A stretch of DNA of 56,329 bases, taken from NCBI RefSeq assembly GCF_017676365.1, contig NZ_JADKMA010000020.1, forward strand, positions 1 through 56,329, given 5' to 3'. Below, one piece after another: positions 1-9,071 of this stretch. The position numbers and the translations under genes were made by a program. The notes below the pieces were generated by a model, which worked only from the letters and a program-made list of their open reading frames with translations, was not told where the DNA came from and did not search any database. Each line of letters begins with the position of its first letter. Positions within the stretch are counted from its first letter, which is position 1. Origin of the DNA: Streptomyces oryzae (GTDB lineage Bacteria > Actinomycetota > Actinomycetes > Streptomycetales > Streptomycetaceae).

Positions 1-105
1 CACCCGCCCAACATCGCCCTCTCCGCACCTCTTGCCGACCGCCGCCCCTCATACCGCCCGCACCGCACACCGACCGAATCACCGCACTGGGGAGTGTCAC
101 CGCAC

Positions 106-2586
106 ATGCCGGACCGCCACCCGCTGTTCACCCTCATCGACAACGGCGACTACCACGCCGTCCCCGATGCCCTGGCGGCCATGAACGCGGACGAGCGCCG
201 CGCCGTCGTTCCCGGACTGAAAGCCGCCCGCGCCTCGCTCAGCAGGGTCACCCTGTGGACGTACGACGATCCGCGCCGTATCGCCGTCCAGCTCGCCGGC
301 GCCGGGTGTCTCGCCAGCGCCCCGGCCGTCGCCGAATGGCTGCTCAAAGGCAAGACCAGGGTCACCTCCATCCCGGGCTGGCGGCCCGACGCATCCCTGC
401 TCGCCTGTCTGTTCGCCGACGGGCCCGACACCCGGGATGCCGACTTCCAGGCCGAGCTCGTCCGCCGGATCGCCGACAGCCGCCTCGACGACGGTGAACT
501 GCCCTACTACCATCTGGCCGTCGAGCTCATCCGGCGCTCCGGCTGCCCCGTCCCGGCCACCGACGCCTTCGTCCTCACCTGGGCCCGGGAGACGGCCGGC
601 CGGTACAACATCGACACCACCGCGCCGACCTGGGACGAACGCCCGCTCGCAGGCATCCTCGCGGACAGCCCGTTCCTCCAGCCCCTCGCTTACCGCCTCT
701 TCGAGATCGACGGGGTGCCGGGCTACACGAACCTGAGCGCGTACTCCCGCGACGACCCGGACCATTCCTGGCCCGCCGCGCTCGCGGCGCTCGCCACCGA
801 CGGCACCCTCGACGCCGGTCGCCTCCATGACGCCGTGCTCGCTTCGCTGGTCCGCGGCACCGGAGCGGCGGCCGACATCCGGTTCCGGCTGTGGACCCTG
901 GAGAAGCTCGCGCCCTCGATGGAAGAGTGCGCGAAGTACGAGGACGAGTACGTCCGTCTGCTGCTGGACGGCCCGTCCACCGTCGCCGCCCACGCACAGC
1001 AGGTGCTGAAGGGGGTGCTGGCGCCCGCCCGCGTCGTCGAAGTGTCGCGCGATGCGCTGCTCCGCCCGGAGAAGAAACTGGTCCGTGCCCAACTGGGCTG
1101 GCTGGACCGAGCCGTCAGGCAGGAGCCCGCCACCGCCGGAGCCGCCGTCGCGGCACTGGCCGAGGCACGCGACGCGCTGGAGGACGCGGCGCTGCGGGAG
1201 CGGACCGAGCGGCTGATCAACCGTCACTCACCGCAGAGCCTCCAGGCGCCGGCCCCGGCACCGGAACTGGCACTGGCACTGGCACCGGCACCGTCTGCGG
1301 GCCCGGAGCGCGCACCCGAGCCCGACATCGCACCGCCCCCACCACCGGAGCCGGCGCGGCTGGACGGCCCGCAGGACGACGCCCCGGAAGACGTCGCCGC
1401 GACCCTCCGCATCTGGTGGCGCCGCCACCAGGACGACGGCCCGTTCGAGGACGCCCTGCTGGACCGCCTGATCCGCCACGCCCACCGGGACCGCGAAGGG
1501 CTCGCGGCCGCGCTGCGGGCGGGGATCGCCGACCACCTCGAATGGTTCTCCCACGCCGGGCACGAACCGTGGAACCCCCTCGGGGTGGCGGCGGCAGTGT
1601 GCGGGGTGCCGTATCCGGGAAGCGCGTCGATGTTCGACACCATGGTGGAGATACGGGGCCGGGAGCTGATCGCCCGGCTCCACGCCGGTGTCACCACACC
1701 GTTCCCGCTGGCCACCGCCACCCATGACGACGGTACGGTGGAGGCAGCCGAACTCGTCGCGCGGATCGCCGAGTACGAGCGGCTGGGGACCGAGCCCGGC
1801 CCGGTGGACCTGGCGCAGGCACTGCTGCGCGTCAGGCCGCAGGCCGACCCGGAGGTGCGGGCGGCCGCCGACGCGCTTGCCTCGCCCGCTGGACGCCGTC
1901 TCGCCGAGCGGCTCCGTACGGGCGGACAGGACGCCGACCGGTCCGCCTACCCCGAGCCGTTCGCCACCCTCCTGGCCGGTCCCGGCCCCACCAAGGGCAA
2001 CAGCCCCGTCCCCACCCGCTCGGTCTTCCCCTGCCGTCCGGAAGACCTCCCCTGCCACCCGGACATCCAGGCCGACTGGGCGTGGTACGTCGTGCGCCGC
2101 AGCGGCGCCCGTATGGACTGCCGGATCCTGGAACGTCTTGCGGCGCTGCCCGGCCCCAAAGGCGAGGCGATGCACCGCGCACTGGCCGAAGGACTGAACG
2201 AGGAACGCCGCGAGGACCGGGCGGCCGCCGTTGACGCCCTCGTCATCATGGTGGCGCGCGCAGAACTGGACCCGGCCCGGCTGGCCGCGGCCCTCGCAGA
2301 GTTGCGCTCGCCGGTGGCCTCCCGTCTGGCGACCGCACTGAAAGACGCCTCGACGGCCGTGGCGGCCGGAGTGCTATGGCCAGTGCTGACGGGCCTGCTG
2401 CCGCACCTGCTGCCATCAGGCGCACGCCTCCACGGCCTCAGCGATCTCCTGGCCCTGACAACGGATCTCGCCATCCGTACCGGGACGCGCGAGGAGATAC
2501 CCGGTCTGCGGGAGTTGGCGTCCCGGCCGCCGAAGTCCCGCCTGGTGAAGGAGGCCCGCAGACTGCGCGGCACCCTCACCGGATGA
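106..2586 (+). CDS. DUF6493-family large repeat protein
   Basis: Predicted 826-aa cytosolic protein of unknown function. The N-terminal half matches my memory of Streptomyces DUF6493 proteins: a helical repeat scaffold with the family-like stretch LRPEKKLVRAQLGWL near residue 325. A Pro/Ala low-complexity linker (about residues 385-425, encoded by imperfect CTGGCA/CCGGCA repeats) separates it from a second helical region. No signal peptide, membrane segment or catalytic motif is visible. ATG 106 is preferred because GGGGAG lies about 11 bases upstream; GTG 94 overlaps that GGGGAG. It stands alone and converges on the methyltransferase gene. DUF6493 members often sit near SWIM/MoxR/VWA genes, but none is present here. 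Confidence 0.8.
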   Translation: MPDRHPLFTLIDNGDYHAVPDALAAMNADERRAVVPGLKAARASLSRVTLWTYDDPRRIAVQLAGAGCLASAPAVAEWLLKGKTRVTSIPGWRPDASLLACLFADGPDTRDADFQAELVRRIADSRLDDGELPYYHLAVELIRRSGCPVPATDAFVLTWARETAGRYNIDTTAPTWDERPLAGILADSPFLQPLAYRLFEIDGVPGYTNLSAYSRDDPDHSWPAALAALATDGTLDAGRLHDAVLASLVRGTGAAADIRFRLWTLEKLAPSMEECAKYEDEYVRLLLDGPSTVAAHAQQVLKGVLAPARVVEVSRDALLRPEKKLVRAQLGWLDRAVRQEPATAGAAVAALAEARDALEDAALRERTERLINRHSPQSLQAPAPAPELALALAPAPSAGPERAPEPDIAPPPPPEPARLDGPQDDAPEDVAATLRIWWRRHQDDGPFEDALLDRLIRHAHRDREGLAAALRAGIADHLEWFSHAGHEPWNPLGVAAAVCGVPYPGSASMFDTMVEIRGRELIARLHAGVTTPFPLATATHDDGTVEAAELVARIAEYERLGTEPGPVDLAQALLRVRPQADPEVRAAADALASPAGRRLAERLRTGGQDADRSAYPEPFATLLAGPGPTKGNSPVPTRSVFPCRPEDLPCHPDIQADWAWYVVRRSGARMDCRILERLAALPGPKGEAMHRALAEGLNEERREDRAAAVDALVIMVARAELDPARLAAALAELRSPVASRLATALKDASTAVAAGVLWPVLTGLLPHLLPSGARLHGLSDLLALTTDLAIRTGTREEIPGLRELASRPPKSRLVKEARRLRGTLTG

Positions 2587-2593
2587 CGCGCCG

Positions 2594-2640
2594 GCGCAGC
2601 CTCCGACGGTCCTCGGGCCCGGACCGTCGGGAGGCCGCGC
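2594..2640. terminator. Bidirectional hairpin between converging genes
   Basis: Arms GCCTCCGACGGTCC (2599-2612) and GGACCGTCGGGAGGC (2621-2635) pair with one bulged G around the loop TCGGGCCC. Flanking GCGC (2594-2597) and GCGC (2637-2640) can extend the stem. It lies between two converging stop codons. There is no U-run, as is common in Streptomyces. Confidence 0.65.
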
Positions 2641-2658
2641 GGCAATGCGTACGCGAAT

Positions 2659-3456
2659 TCAGGATTTGCGTGCGACCCCACCGTAGGCGGCGATCTTCGG
2701 ACGCTCCCCGAGTTCGGAGGTCTGGGGCCGCCATTCGGTGATGGGGACGAAGCCGGGGTCAACGAGTTCGAAGCCGTCGAAGGCGGCGCGGACCTGGTCC
2801 TGGGTGCGCGGGTAGTACGGGGCCCCGCCGGTCTTGGCGTATTCCTCGCAGAGGGTCACATAATCCTGGCTGTCGGTGGTGCCGTCCCACAGGACCAGGT
2901 GACTGCCCGACGGTACGGCGTCCATGACGGTGCGCACGATGCGCAGCATGTCCTCGTGGGTGCTCGCGTGGCCGAGTACGCCCATGAACATCACCGTGAT
3001 CGGCTGGGTGAAATTCAGTACGTTCCGGGCGTCGGCGATGATCTGCTCGGGGTCGTGGAAGTCGGAGTTGATGTAGCTGGTGACGCCTTCGTCGGTGGTG
3101 TTGACCAGCAGTGCCCGGGCGTGGGCGAGGACCAGAGGGTCGTTGTCGACGTAGACGATCTTGGAGTCGGGTGCCGCGCCCTGGGCCACTTCGTGCGTGT
3201 TCTGCATGGTGGGCAGGCCGGTGCCGATGTCGAGGAACTGCCGACTGCCGGCTTCATGGGCCAGGTATCGCACTGCGCGGATCAGGAACTGGCGCGACTG
3301 CACGGCCATGGTGGAGATGTCCGGATCGATCTCCAGGCACGCCTCCCCGACGGTGCGGTCGACCTCGTAGTTGTCCTTGCCGCCCATCCAGTAGTTCCAG
3401 ATCCGCGCGGAGTGCGGGATGTCGCTACGGATGCCCGAGCCTTGCGAGTTCGACAT
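2659..3456 (-). CDS. SAM-dependent methyltransferase, Methyltransf_19 (DUF574) family
   Basis: 265 aa. The family hallmarks are present: PHSARIWNYWMGGKDNYEVDR near residues 14-34 and the SAM-binding loop FLDIGTGLPTMQNTHEVAQ at about 74-92, then VYVDNDPLVLAHA as the acidic ribose-binding strand. Length is normal for the family. The methyl acceptor is unknown; Streptomyces genomes hold many paralogues, often near XRE/DUF397 regulators. The start follows a GAGGAG ribosome site. The 5' flank contains an AT-rich island (about 3596-3617) that may be its promoter. A second family member lies at 47724-48524, with the same motifs but clearly different sequence. Confidence 0.88.
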   Translation of the reverse strand: MSNSQGSGIRSDIPHSARIWNYWMGGKDNYEVDRTVGEACLEIDPDISTMAVQSRQFLIRAVRYLAHEAGSRQFLDIGTGLPTMQNTHEVAQGAAPDSKIVYVDNDPLVLAHARALLVNTTDEGVTSYINSDFHDPEQIIADARNVLNFTQPITVMFMGVLGHASTHEDMLRIVRTVMDAVPSGSHLVLWDGTTDSQDYVTLCEEYAKTGGAPYYPRTQDQVRAAFDGFELVDPGFVPITEWRPQTSELGERPKIAAYGGVARKS

Positions 3457-3696
3457 GGGTGTTCAGCTCCTCGACCTTCATGAGCGGCAGACGATCACCG
3501 TGCAGGCGCCGGCCGCGGAGGACATCTTCCGGCCCGCGGCTGCACCTCATCGACACGGTCACCGCACGTTACCCTCTGACCACACAAGGCATGCTGGCAA
3601 TTTGAAAAACTTTAGGCTTGTCGTACATCCGGCTCCGACGGGCAGCCGGGCAGCGGTGCTGCCCGGCTGAACAAGGGTGATCCGCGGCCGGGGTGT

Positions 3697-4125
3697 TCAC
3701 CTCTCGGCGGTGCGGTCGAGGAGATCTCTGACGGTTGGGTGGGCGCTGTAGGGGGGAGGTGGGTGAGGGCTTCGTGCCAGCCGGCGCAGGCTGCCTCCAG
3801 ATGTCTCTGGGCGAGTTGGAGCCGGGCCAGCCGGTCGGGAAGGCAGGCGCGGGTGCTCAGTTCGTACGAGGGACGGTGCAACAGGGAGTCGCGCAGGGCA
3901 CCTTGGTGGTAGCCGCCCCAGACTGGCTGCGCTGCGTGGCCGAGCCGGCCGCCTGGGCAACGTGGGCCAGGTGGTGCTCGGCGTCCGCAAGGCGCTGGAA
4001 GGCGTCTGGCTCCGGCCAGCCACTGCGCCACCGAGGGGCGCCGATAGTTCAGCGTCAGGCCCGCCTCCCGCCCCGCGGCGTTGACGGCGCGGGCCATGAG
4101 CCGGTGGGGCCGAGGACGGGTTCAC
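3697..4125 (-). pseudogene. Decayed HTH/TPR-type transcriptional regulator
   Basis: Fragments of a Streptomyces regulator family are split across frames on the minus strand. One frame gives ARAVNAAGREAGLTLNYRRP followed by SVAQWLAG (about 4030-4097), the usual N-terminal region, then RPSYELSTRACLPDRLARLQLAQRHLEAACAGWHEAL in the middle. The natural C-terminus (HPTVRDLLDRTAER, stop at 3697) lies in another frame, reached by a frameshift at a C-rich tract around 3747-3752. The segment between is far shorter than in intact homologues, so there is an internal deletion as well. No product is expected. Family assignment is from memory of the conserved motifs. Confidence 0.6.
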
Positions 4126-4242
4126 CTCGTGCCGCGTACGCGGTTTCCCGGGCTGCTCCGGCTCACTGCTTCGGCTGTCACCCCGGAGCCGGAAAGCTCT
4201 CTATCGGAAAGCTCTCTTCGACAGGGGCCGGAGGCATATGCG

Positions 4243-4635
4243 ATGTCGCTCAAGGCGGGGGTCGCCGCGGAGGGCTTTCCAGTGATCGGACACGGGTGGG
4301 CCTTGCTGCGCCACGGCCTGGCGTTCCTTGAATCCCTCCCGCAGCACGGCAACTTGGTGGAAGTACGGCTCGGCCCGGCGTGGGCGTATGTGCCGTGCCG
4401 GCCGGAACTGGTATGGCGGATGCTCACCGACGACCAGACATTCGACAAAGGCGGCCCCCAGGGAATGCGGCGCCTGGCACACGCCGCCGTGGAACTGGCC
4501 GAACGTGAGGCACAGGACATCGCCTTCGAACAGCGCGAGGAGGTAGGGCCGTACGAGTGCCTCACCAGGTGCTCGGGACCTGCGGCCGGCCGAGATGGCC
4601 GTTCCGGCCCTCCCGGGGCCGCGGGCGCCTGGTGA
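4243..4635 (+). pseudogene. Truncated cytochrome P450 (N-terminal fragment)
   Basis: Begins at an ATG 8 bases after a perfect GGAGG. About the first 75 residues read like a P450 N-terminus: FPVIGHGWALLRHGLAFLES, then LVEVRLGPAWAYVPCRPELVWRMLTDDQTFDKGG. The similarity then stops. The rest (to 130 aa) is unrelated, and there is no I-helix, ExxR or haem-Cys motif. A functional P450 is about 400-450 aa, so the gene is truncated by deletion or recombination. Its good ribosome site suggests recent loss. It sits next to the decayed regulator, marking a region under erosion. Confidence 0.6.
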
Positions 4636-4661
4636 CTGGGAGGGGTGAGAGGCTGTAGCTC

Positions 4662-4937
4662 ATGTTGGCCACCGATAAGCAGATCAGGTACCTGATCGTG
4701 TTGGCGTCCAGGGTTGGGCGCGTGCGGTTCGATGCGGAGTTCGCCAGGGCGGTCAGGGGCACGGGGGTGGAGCCGCGGGGCCGGGACGAGACGACGCGGG
4801 AGGCCGTGGGGCGGCTGACGACGAGGGCAGCTCGCAGGCTTGCCACCGCCTTGGCCGGCCTGGAGCACTCACACGAGGGCCGGAGGGTGGAGCCGGTGCT
4901 CTGTTACCAGCAGCGGAAGATGAAGGGCTTTTGGTGA
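4662..4937 (+). CDS. Small conserved-looking hypothetical protein
   Basis: 91 aa, basic, beginning MLATDKQIRYLIVLASRVGR. The opening pattern (T-x-K-Q-x-x-Y-L) resembles short actinobacterial proteins of unknown function with a helix-rich fold, but I cannot assign a family. The start has GAGAGG 9 bases upstream. No signal or membrane segment is present. It lies 24 bases after the P450 fragment and before the converging MMPL gene. Function unknown. Confidence 0.5.
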   Translation: MLATDKQIRYLIVLASRVGRVRFDAEFARAVRGTGVEPRGRDETTREAVGRLTTRAARRLATALAGLEHSHEGRRVEPVLCYQQRKMKGFW

Positions 4938-5124
4938 GCGGTCATCTGCCGCGCATTGGGGAGCTGACGACGCTTTGGAGGGCTCACCCGTAGGGGTAGT
5001 CACAGGCACCCGCGTGGGACAAGGCGACGACCGTGGTGAGGGGTGCCATCCGGCCACCGTGGGGTGTGACCGGACAGCTGGAGGTCGACGCCGTGACGGG
5101 ATGCCTCCTGTACCCGTTCCCGTT

Positions 5125-7383
5125 CTAGTCCGTGATGCCGAAGCGGTTGTGCAGGCGGCGCAACGGGGCGGGGGCCCACCAGTTGGCCCCGCCGGCCAGC
5201 CGCATCAGGACGGGGACCAGGACGGCGCGGATCAGCGTGGCGTCGACGATGATGACCACCACCATGCCCAGGCCGAGCATCTTGAGGTAGACGATGCCGG
5301 AAGAGGCGTACGTCGCGAAGGACGCGGCCAGGATGACCGCCGCGGCGGTGATCAGCGGGCCGCTGCGCTCCAGGCCGGCGGCGACGGAGGCGGCGGTCTC
5401 GCCGGTGCGGTCGTACTCCTCCTTGATCCGGGACAGCATGAACACCTCGTAGTCCATGGAGAGCCCGAAGGCGGTGCAGAACATCAGGATGGGGATGCTC
5501 GGCTCCAGGCTGCCGGTGGCGGTGAAGCCGAGCAGGCCGGAGAGGTGGCCGTCCTGGAAGATCCAGACCAGGGCGCCGAACATCACCGCCATGCTGAGGG
5601 CGTTGAGGACCATCGCCTTCGCGGGCAGCAGCACGCTGCCGGTCATCAGGTAGAGGATGACGAAGGTGACGAGCAGGATCAGGCCGAAGACCAGCGGCAG
5701 CCGGTCCACCAGCACGGTGCGGAAGTCGCCGAGTTCGGCCGGGTAGCCTCCGATCTCGACCTCGGTGCCGCCGAACGCGCCCCGCACGTCGGCGAGGACG
5801 GCGTCGGGGTCGGCGCCGAGCGCGTCCTGGGTGGCGATCACCGAGAACCAGGTGTCCTCGTCCGAGGCGAAGCGCTTCGCGGAGTGGTTCGGCTCCAGGA
5901 TGCGGCGGCCGTCGGCGTAGGACCCGGTCAGTGCGTCGACCTGTTGGACGCCCTCCAGGCGGGAGAGCTTGGCGGCGGTGGCGTCGATGCTCTCGCGGCC
6001 CGCGTCGTTGCCGGGCAGGCCTGGGCGCAGGACCTGGATGGCGTCCATCTCCTCGGCCGCGAAGTGCGCACGGATGTCGTCCTGCACCACGCGGCTGGAC
6101 GTCTGCGTGGGCAGGACCCGGTCGTCCGGGGTGCCGAAGGCGACACCCAGGGCCGGGGCGGCCAGGGCCAGGAGCACGGCCAGGGCCGGCATGCCGTGGA
6201 TCAGCGGGCGGCGCATCATGCGCAGCGCTGTGGTGTGCCACCAGCCGTCCGGCGCACCGGACCCGGCTGCGCGTGCACCGTGCTTGCGCCGCCGCGCGAT
6301 GCGGTGGCCGAGCCGGCTCAGGGCGGCGGGCAGGATCACCAGGGCGGCGAAGACCGAGGTGAGGACGACCGCGATCCCGGAGTAGGCGAACGACCGCAGG
6401 AACGGGAAGGGGAAGAGCATCAGGCAGGCGAGCGAGACGATCACCGTGAGCCCGCTGAAGGCCACTGTGCGGCCCGCCCGGCCGACTGCCTGCCGGGTGG
6501 CCTCGGCGACCTCACGCCCCGCCGCCAGTTCCTCGCGGAAGCGGCTGATGACGAACAGGCTGTAGTCGACGCCGAGTCCGATGCCCATGACCAGGGTGAG
6601 GTTGGCGGCGAAGGTGGACACGTCGGTCAACGACGTCAGCAGTCGCATCAGCGCCAGCGTCGTGATCACGGAGAACAGGCCCATGCCGAGGGTGAGCAGG
6701 GCGGCGTTGAAGCGTCGGTAGATGAACGCGAGCAGCAGCAGGACCAGCGGGAAGACGATCACCTCGGCCCGCAGGAAATCCGTTCGGGCCTGCTCAGCGG
6801 CTTGCCGGAAGACTTCGTCGCCGCCGCCCACCTGGACCTTCACCGTGCCGTTGGCACGGGCGAAATCGGGGGCGAACTCGGCGAGCCGGGTGCGCGCCTC
6901 GGTGACCGTACCGGACATCCGGGCGATGACCAGGGCCTGGCGACTGTCCTTGGCACGCATCACGGGCGACTTGCCGCGCGACCAGTACGAGGCGGTCTCG
7001 GCCACCCCATCCTGCCGGGCCAGCTCCCGCTCCAGACCGCGGCCCGCCTTGGCCACGGCCGAGTCGTCGACGGTGCCGTGCCGGGCGGTTACCAGGAGCA
7101 GCACGCTCGGGGTCCCAGTGCCGAACTCCTTCGCCAGCGCGGCCCGGGTGTTCACCGATTCCGAGCCGGGGCTTTCGAACCGGCTGAGGACCAGCCGGTC
7201 CATGGCACCCGCCGCGAGGGCCAGGCCGATCACGGTGAGCAGCACGCTCAGCCAGATCACCAGGCGGGGCCGACGGGCGATGCCGCCGCCGAGGCGGTGC
7301 AGTGCCGTGTCCTCCAAGGCCGTTGTCCCGGCGGGTGTTTCCGGCCCCCGTGCCGGTGCCGTAGTTGCGGGGGTGGTTGCCAC
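5125..7383 (-). CDS. MMPL-family (RND superfamily) transporter
   Basis: 752 aa integral membrane protein with the two-fold MMPL layout: one N-terminal helix (about residues 40-60), a periplasmic domain, a helix bundle, then a second copy. Hallmark acidic helices are visible: LVMGIGLGVDYSLFVISRF in the first half and FGLSMDYEVFMLSRIKEEY in the second. The family exports lipids, siderophores or antibiotics in actinobacteria using proton motive force; the substrate here is unknown. GTG start with GAGG 7 bases upstream. MMPL genes are often beside a TetR repressor. None is intact here, but TetR-type palindromes remain at 7822-7876. Confidence 0.92.
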   Translation of the reverse strand: MATTPATTAPARGPETPAGTTALEDTALHRLGGGIARRPRLVIWLSVLLTVIGLALAAGAMDRLVLSRFESPGSESVNTRAALAKEFGTGTPSVLLLVTARHGTVDDSAVAKAGRGLERELARQDGVAETASYWSRGKSPVMRAKDSRQALVIARMSGTVTEARTRLAEFAPDFARANGTVKVQVGGGDEVFRQAAEQARTDFLRAEVIVFPLVLLLLAFIYRRFNAALLTLGMGLFSVITTLALMRLLTSLTDVSTFAANLTLVMGIGLGVDYSLFVISRFREELAAGREVAEATRQAVGRAGRTVAFSGLTVIVSLACLMLFPFPFLRSFAYSGIAVVLTSVFAALVILPAALSRLGHRIARRRKHGARAAGSGAPDGWWHTTALRMMRRPLIHGMPALAVLLALAAPALGVAFGTPDDRVLPTQTSSRVVQDDIRAHFAAEEMDAIQVLRPGLPGNDAGRESIDATAAKLSRLEGVQQVDALTGSYADGRRILEPNHSAKRFASDEDTWFSVIATQDALGADPDAVLADVRGAFGGTEVEIGGYPAELGDFRTVLVDRLPLVFGLILLVTFVILYLMTGSVLLPAKAMVLNALSMAVMFGALVWIFQDGHLSGLLGFTATGSLEPSIPILMFCTAFGLSMDYEVFMLSRIKEEYDRTGETAASVAAGLERSGPLITAAAVILAASFATYASSGIVYLKMLGLGMVVVIIVDATLIRAVLVPVLMRLAGGANWWAPAPLRRLHNRFGITD

Positions 7384-7821
7384 TGTGTTGCCTCATCTCT
7401 CGGGGCGTGGGTGGGTGTGAGCCGCGGAGCGGGTGCTCGCGAAGCAGGTGGGGACCGGTCACTCCCGGTCGGAGCGCGGGTCGCTCCGGGAAGCCGAGCC
7501 GGCGGTCGAAGTCGAAGCCGCCCTGGAACGGGGCGCCTTGTCGGAAGGTGAAGCCGAGGCGGGCATCGGCGAGCGGAGGATTGCTGAGGGCCTGGGATGA
7601 CCAGCCCTTTCTCGCGGGCCGCTTCCGCTCGGCACGGGGCCTGACGGCCGTCGGCGCCGCAGAGGGTGTCAGCGGCGCGGGCCGCCGAAGCTCAGCGCCG
7701 TACGCGCCCGGGAGTACGCGCGATCAACGAGGCGATCAGCCGGACGGCGGTGCCGGCCAGGCTGAGCCGCCTGGCCGTTGCGCAGCGAATCTTCCGAGCA
7801 CAGACCCCCCCGAGGCGATAT

Positions 7822-7876
7822 ACGAGTACCTATTCGTGTTCCGTTCGGCGACGCCAGGTTACGAATAATCATTCGT
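7822..7876. promoter_or_regulatory. Pair of TetR-type operator-like inverted repeats
   Basis: ACGAGTACCTATTCGT (7822-7837) and ACGAATAATCATTCGT (7861-7876) share ACGA-TA and ATTCGT. Each is an inverted repeat with 6-bp arms (the second perfect) and a 4-bp spacer, 39 bp apart, in an unusually AT-rich patch. Such paired sites are typical of TetR-family repressors controlling exporters. They lie about 440 bp from the MMPL start, with no intact regulator between. Confidence 0.5.
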
Positions 7877-8384
7877 GTTTTCAAGCGGGTCCCCAGCAGA
7901 CAGGCCGACGGCCGGACCTGAGGAAGGCGCGCGCTGACGCAGAGGAAGACGGGCTGCTGCGGGCAGCGCCTGTGGCCGGCATCAGTGCACTGCGTCGCGA
8001 AGCGGAGCGACTGGGGTGCGGGCAGCGGCGTCTGGCGGGGCAGCTGACGGTGGAGGACGACGGCGATCCGGAGGCGGCCGCGAGTTCCGCAGGGGCAGCC
8101 GAAACGGCTCGACCGCCGCGATCACCGCGCCGAGGTCCGCGTCACCGAGGCACGGGTGAGTTCTCGCCCTCCTTGTGTGGAACACGGTGGCAGTGCGTTG
8201 GGACCCGTCCGGTCCAGGACTGCGACCGCGTACCTGACCATTCGCCAGAACAGCGAACAACTGCCATGAGCTGAGCCGGGGCCTACATATCGAACCGAGA
8301 GCTCAACGGGCAGCGTGTGATCCGTATAGATGACGTTTGCCGGTCGAATGCGCCGGTTTGAAACTTCCGCCCCGCCGAACTTCT

Positions 8385-8420
8385 GCCGGCAGCGGTCAGA
8401 GAGCCGGCAGCGGTCAGAGA
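8385..8420. repeat. 18-bp exact tandem duplication
   Basis: GCCGGCAGCGGTCAGAGA occurs twice head to tail (8385-8402, 8403-8420) in non-coding sequence. It looks like a simple slippage product; no function is evident. Confidence 0.85.
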
Positions 8421-8811
8421 GGTGGATCTGTGAACTCGTTGGGACGTAGGGGAAGTAGTGGGCGAGGGATCTGGAGGAGGAAAGCCTCGCGGCCGACGTA
8501 GGAGTCGAAGAGGCGCGAAATGTCGAAAAGCAAAAAATCGCCCAGCCCCAGCGACCTTCCGTGAGCGAGCCGCCGAAGTCGCGGGTTCCGACGGTCGAAG
8601 ACCTACTCCATGAGTCCCTCCGTCCGCGCTGCCCCGCCGGGGCGGAGCCGCGGGCCCCACTCTGCGTGCCTCCGGCAGGTGAAGAGCTGATTGCGCACAG
8701 CTGACTCGACGACTCAAGCCCCAGGGGCTTCAGCCCAGCCCGCGTTCCTGGGCTCGGACAGTTCCGTCCACATACGTCTGTGCGGTCAACTGCCTTTTTC
8801 TCAGGGTGATT

Positions 8812-8829
8812 TGCGACCCGGGTCGCAAT
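8812..8829. promoter_or_regulatory. Perfect 18-bp palindrome upstream of the roadblock cluster
   Basis: TTGCGACCCGGGTCGCAA is a perfect dyad, 242 bp before the first roadblock gene. Length, symmetry and position suit a dimeric repressor site. No candidate regulator gene is adjacent. A TTGACC hexamer at 8859-8864 could be a -35 element just downstream. Confidence 0.5.
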
Positions 8830-9071
8830 GCGTTCACCGCGGCGGCTGCCCAGAAGCGGTTGACCTGATGAACGTGATCACAGCTGATGCAGCAAGTCCC
8901 AAATTCTGTCAGCTACATCACGAAGGAGATCGGTCTTCGAAGTCGTCTGATAAATTTCCACACGATCTTGGCATGGCCCACAAGAAGTTGCCGAATGCAC
9001 ACAGGTCTGCGGGCCTTAAGTGCCGGGCTTTGCCGTGGAGATGCAGCGTGCAGACAGAGAGGGGGCGCAAC

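Larger units (their letters stand above)
7384..9071. other. 1.7 kb gene-poor region
   Basis: No convincing complete gene. Weak coding-like pieces exist, for example plus strand about 7900-8110 reading RRPDLRKARADAEEDGLLRA, and minus strand about 7440-7600, but neither has a credible start, length or known family. The region holds two TetR-type inverted repeats, an 18-bp tandem duplication and an 18-bp perfect palindrome, listed separately. It probably contains relics of lost genes, possibly including the regulator of the MMPL exporter. Confidence 0.5.

Noticed and set aside
4975..7551. 858-aa open frame on the plus strand opposite the MMPL gene
   Set aside because: It is a codon-bias shadow of the MMPL gene: repetitive Gly/Gln/Asp/His composition, no ribosome site, and no family features.
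8283..8717. 144-aa minus-strand frame in the gene-poor region
   Set aside because: Pro/Arg/Ser-rich, includes the tandem duplication, and shows no family or ribosome site.
8691..9071. Extension of the first roadblock protein to 8691
   Set aside because: The sequence before GTG 9072 has no domain character, includes the perfect palindrome at 8812-8829, and GTG 9072 has its own GAGGGG site.
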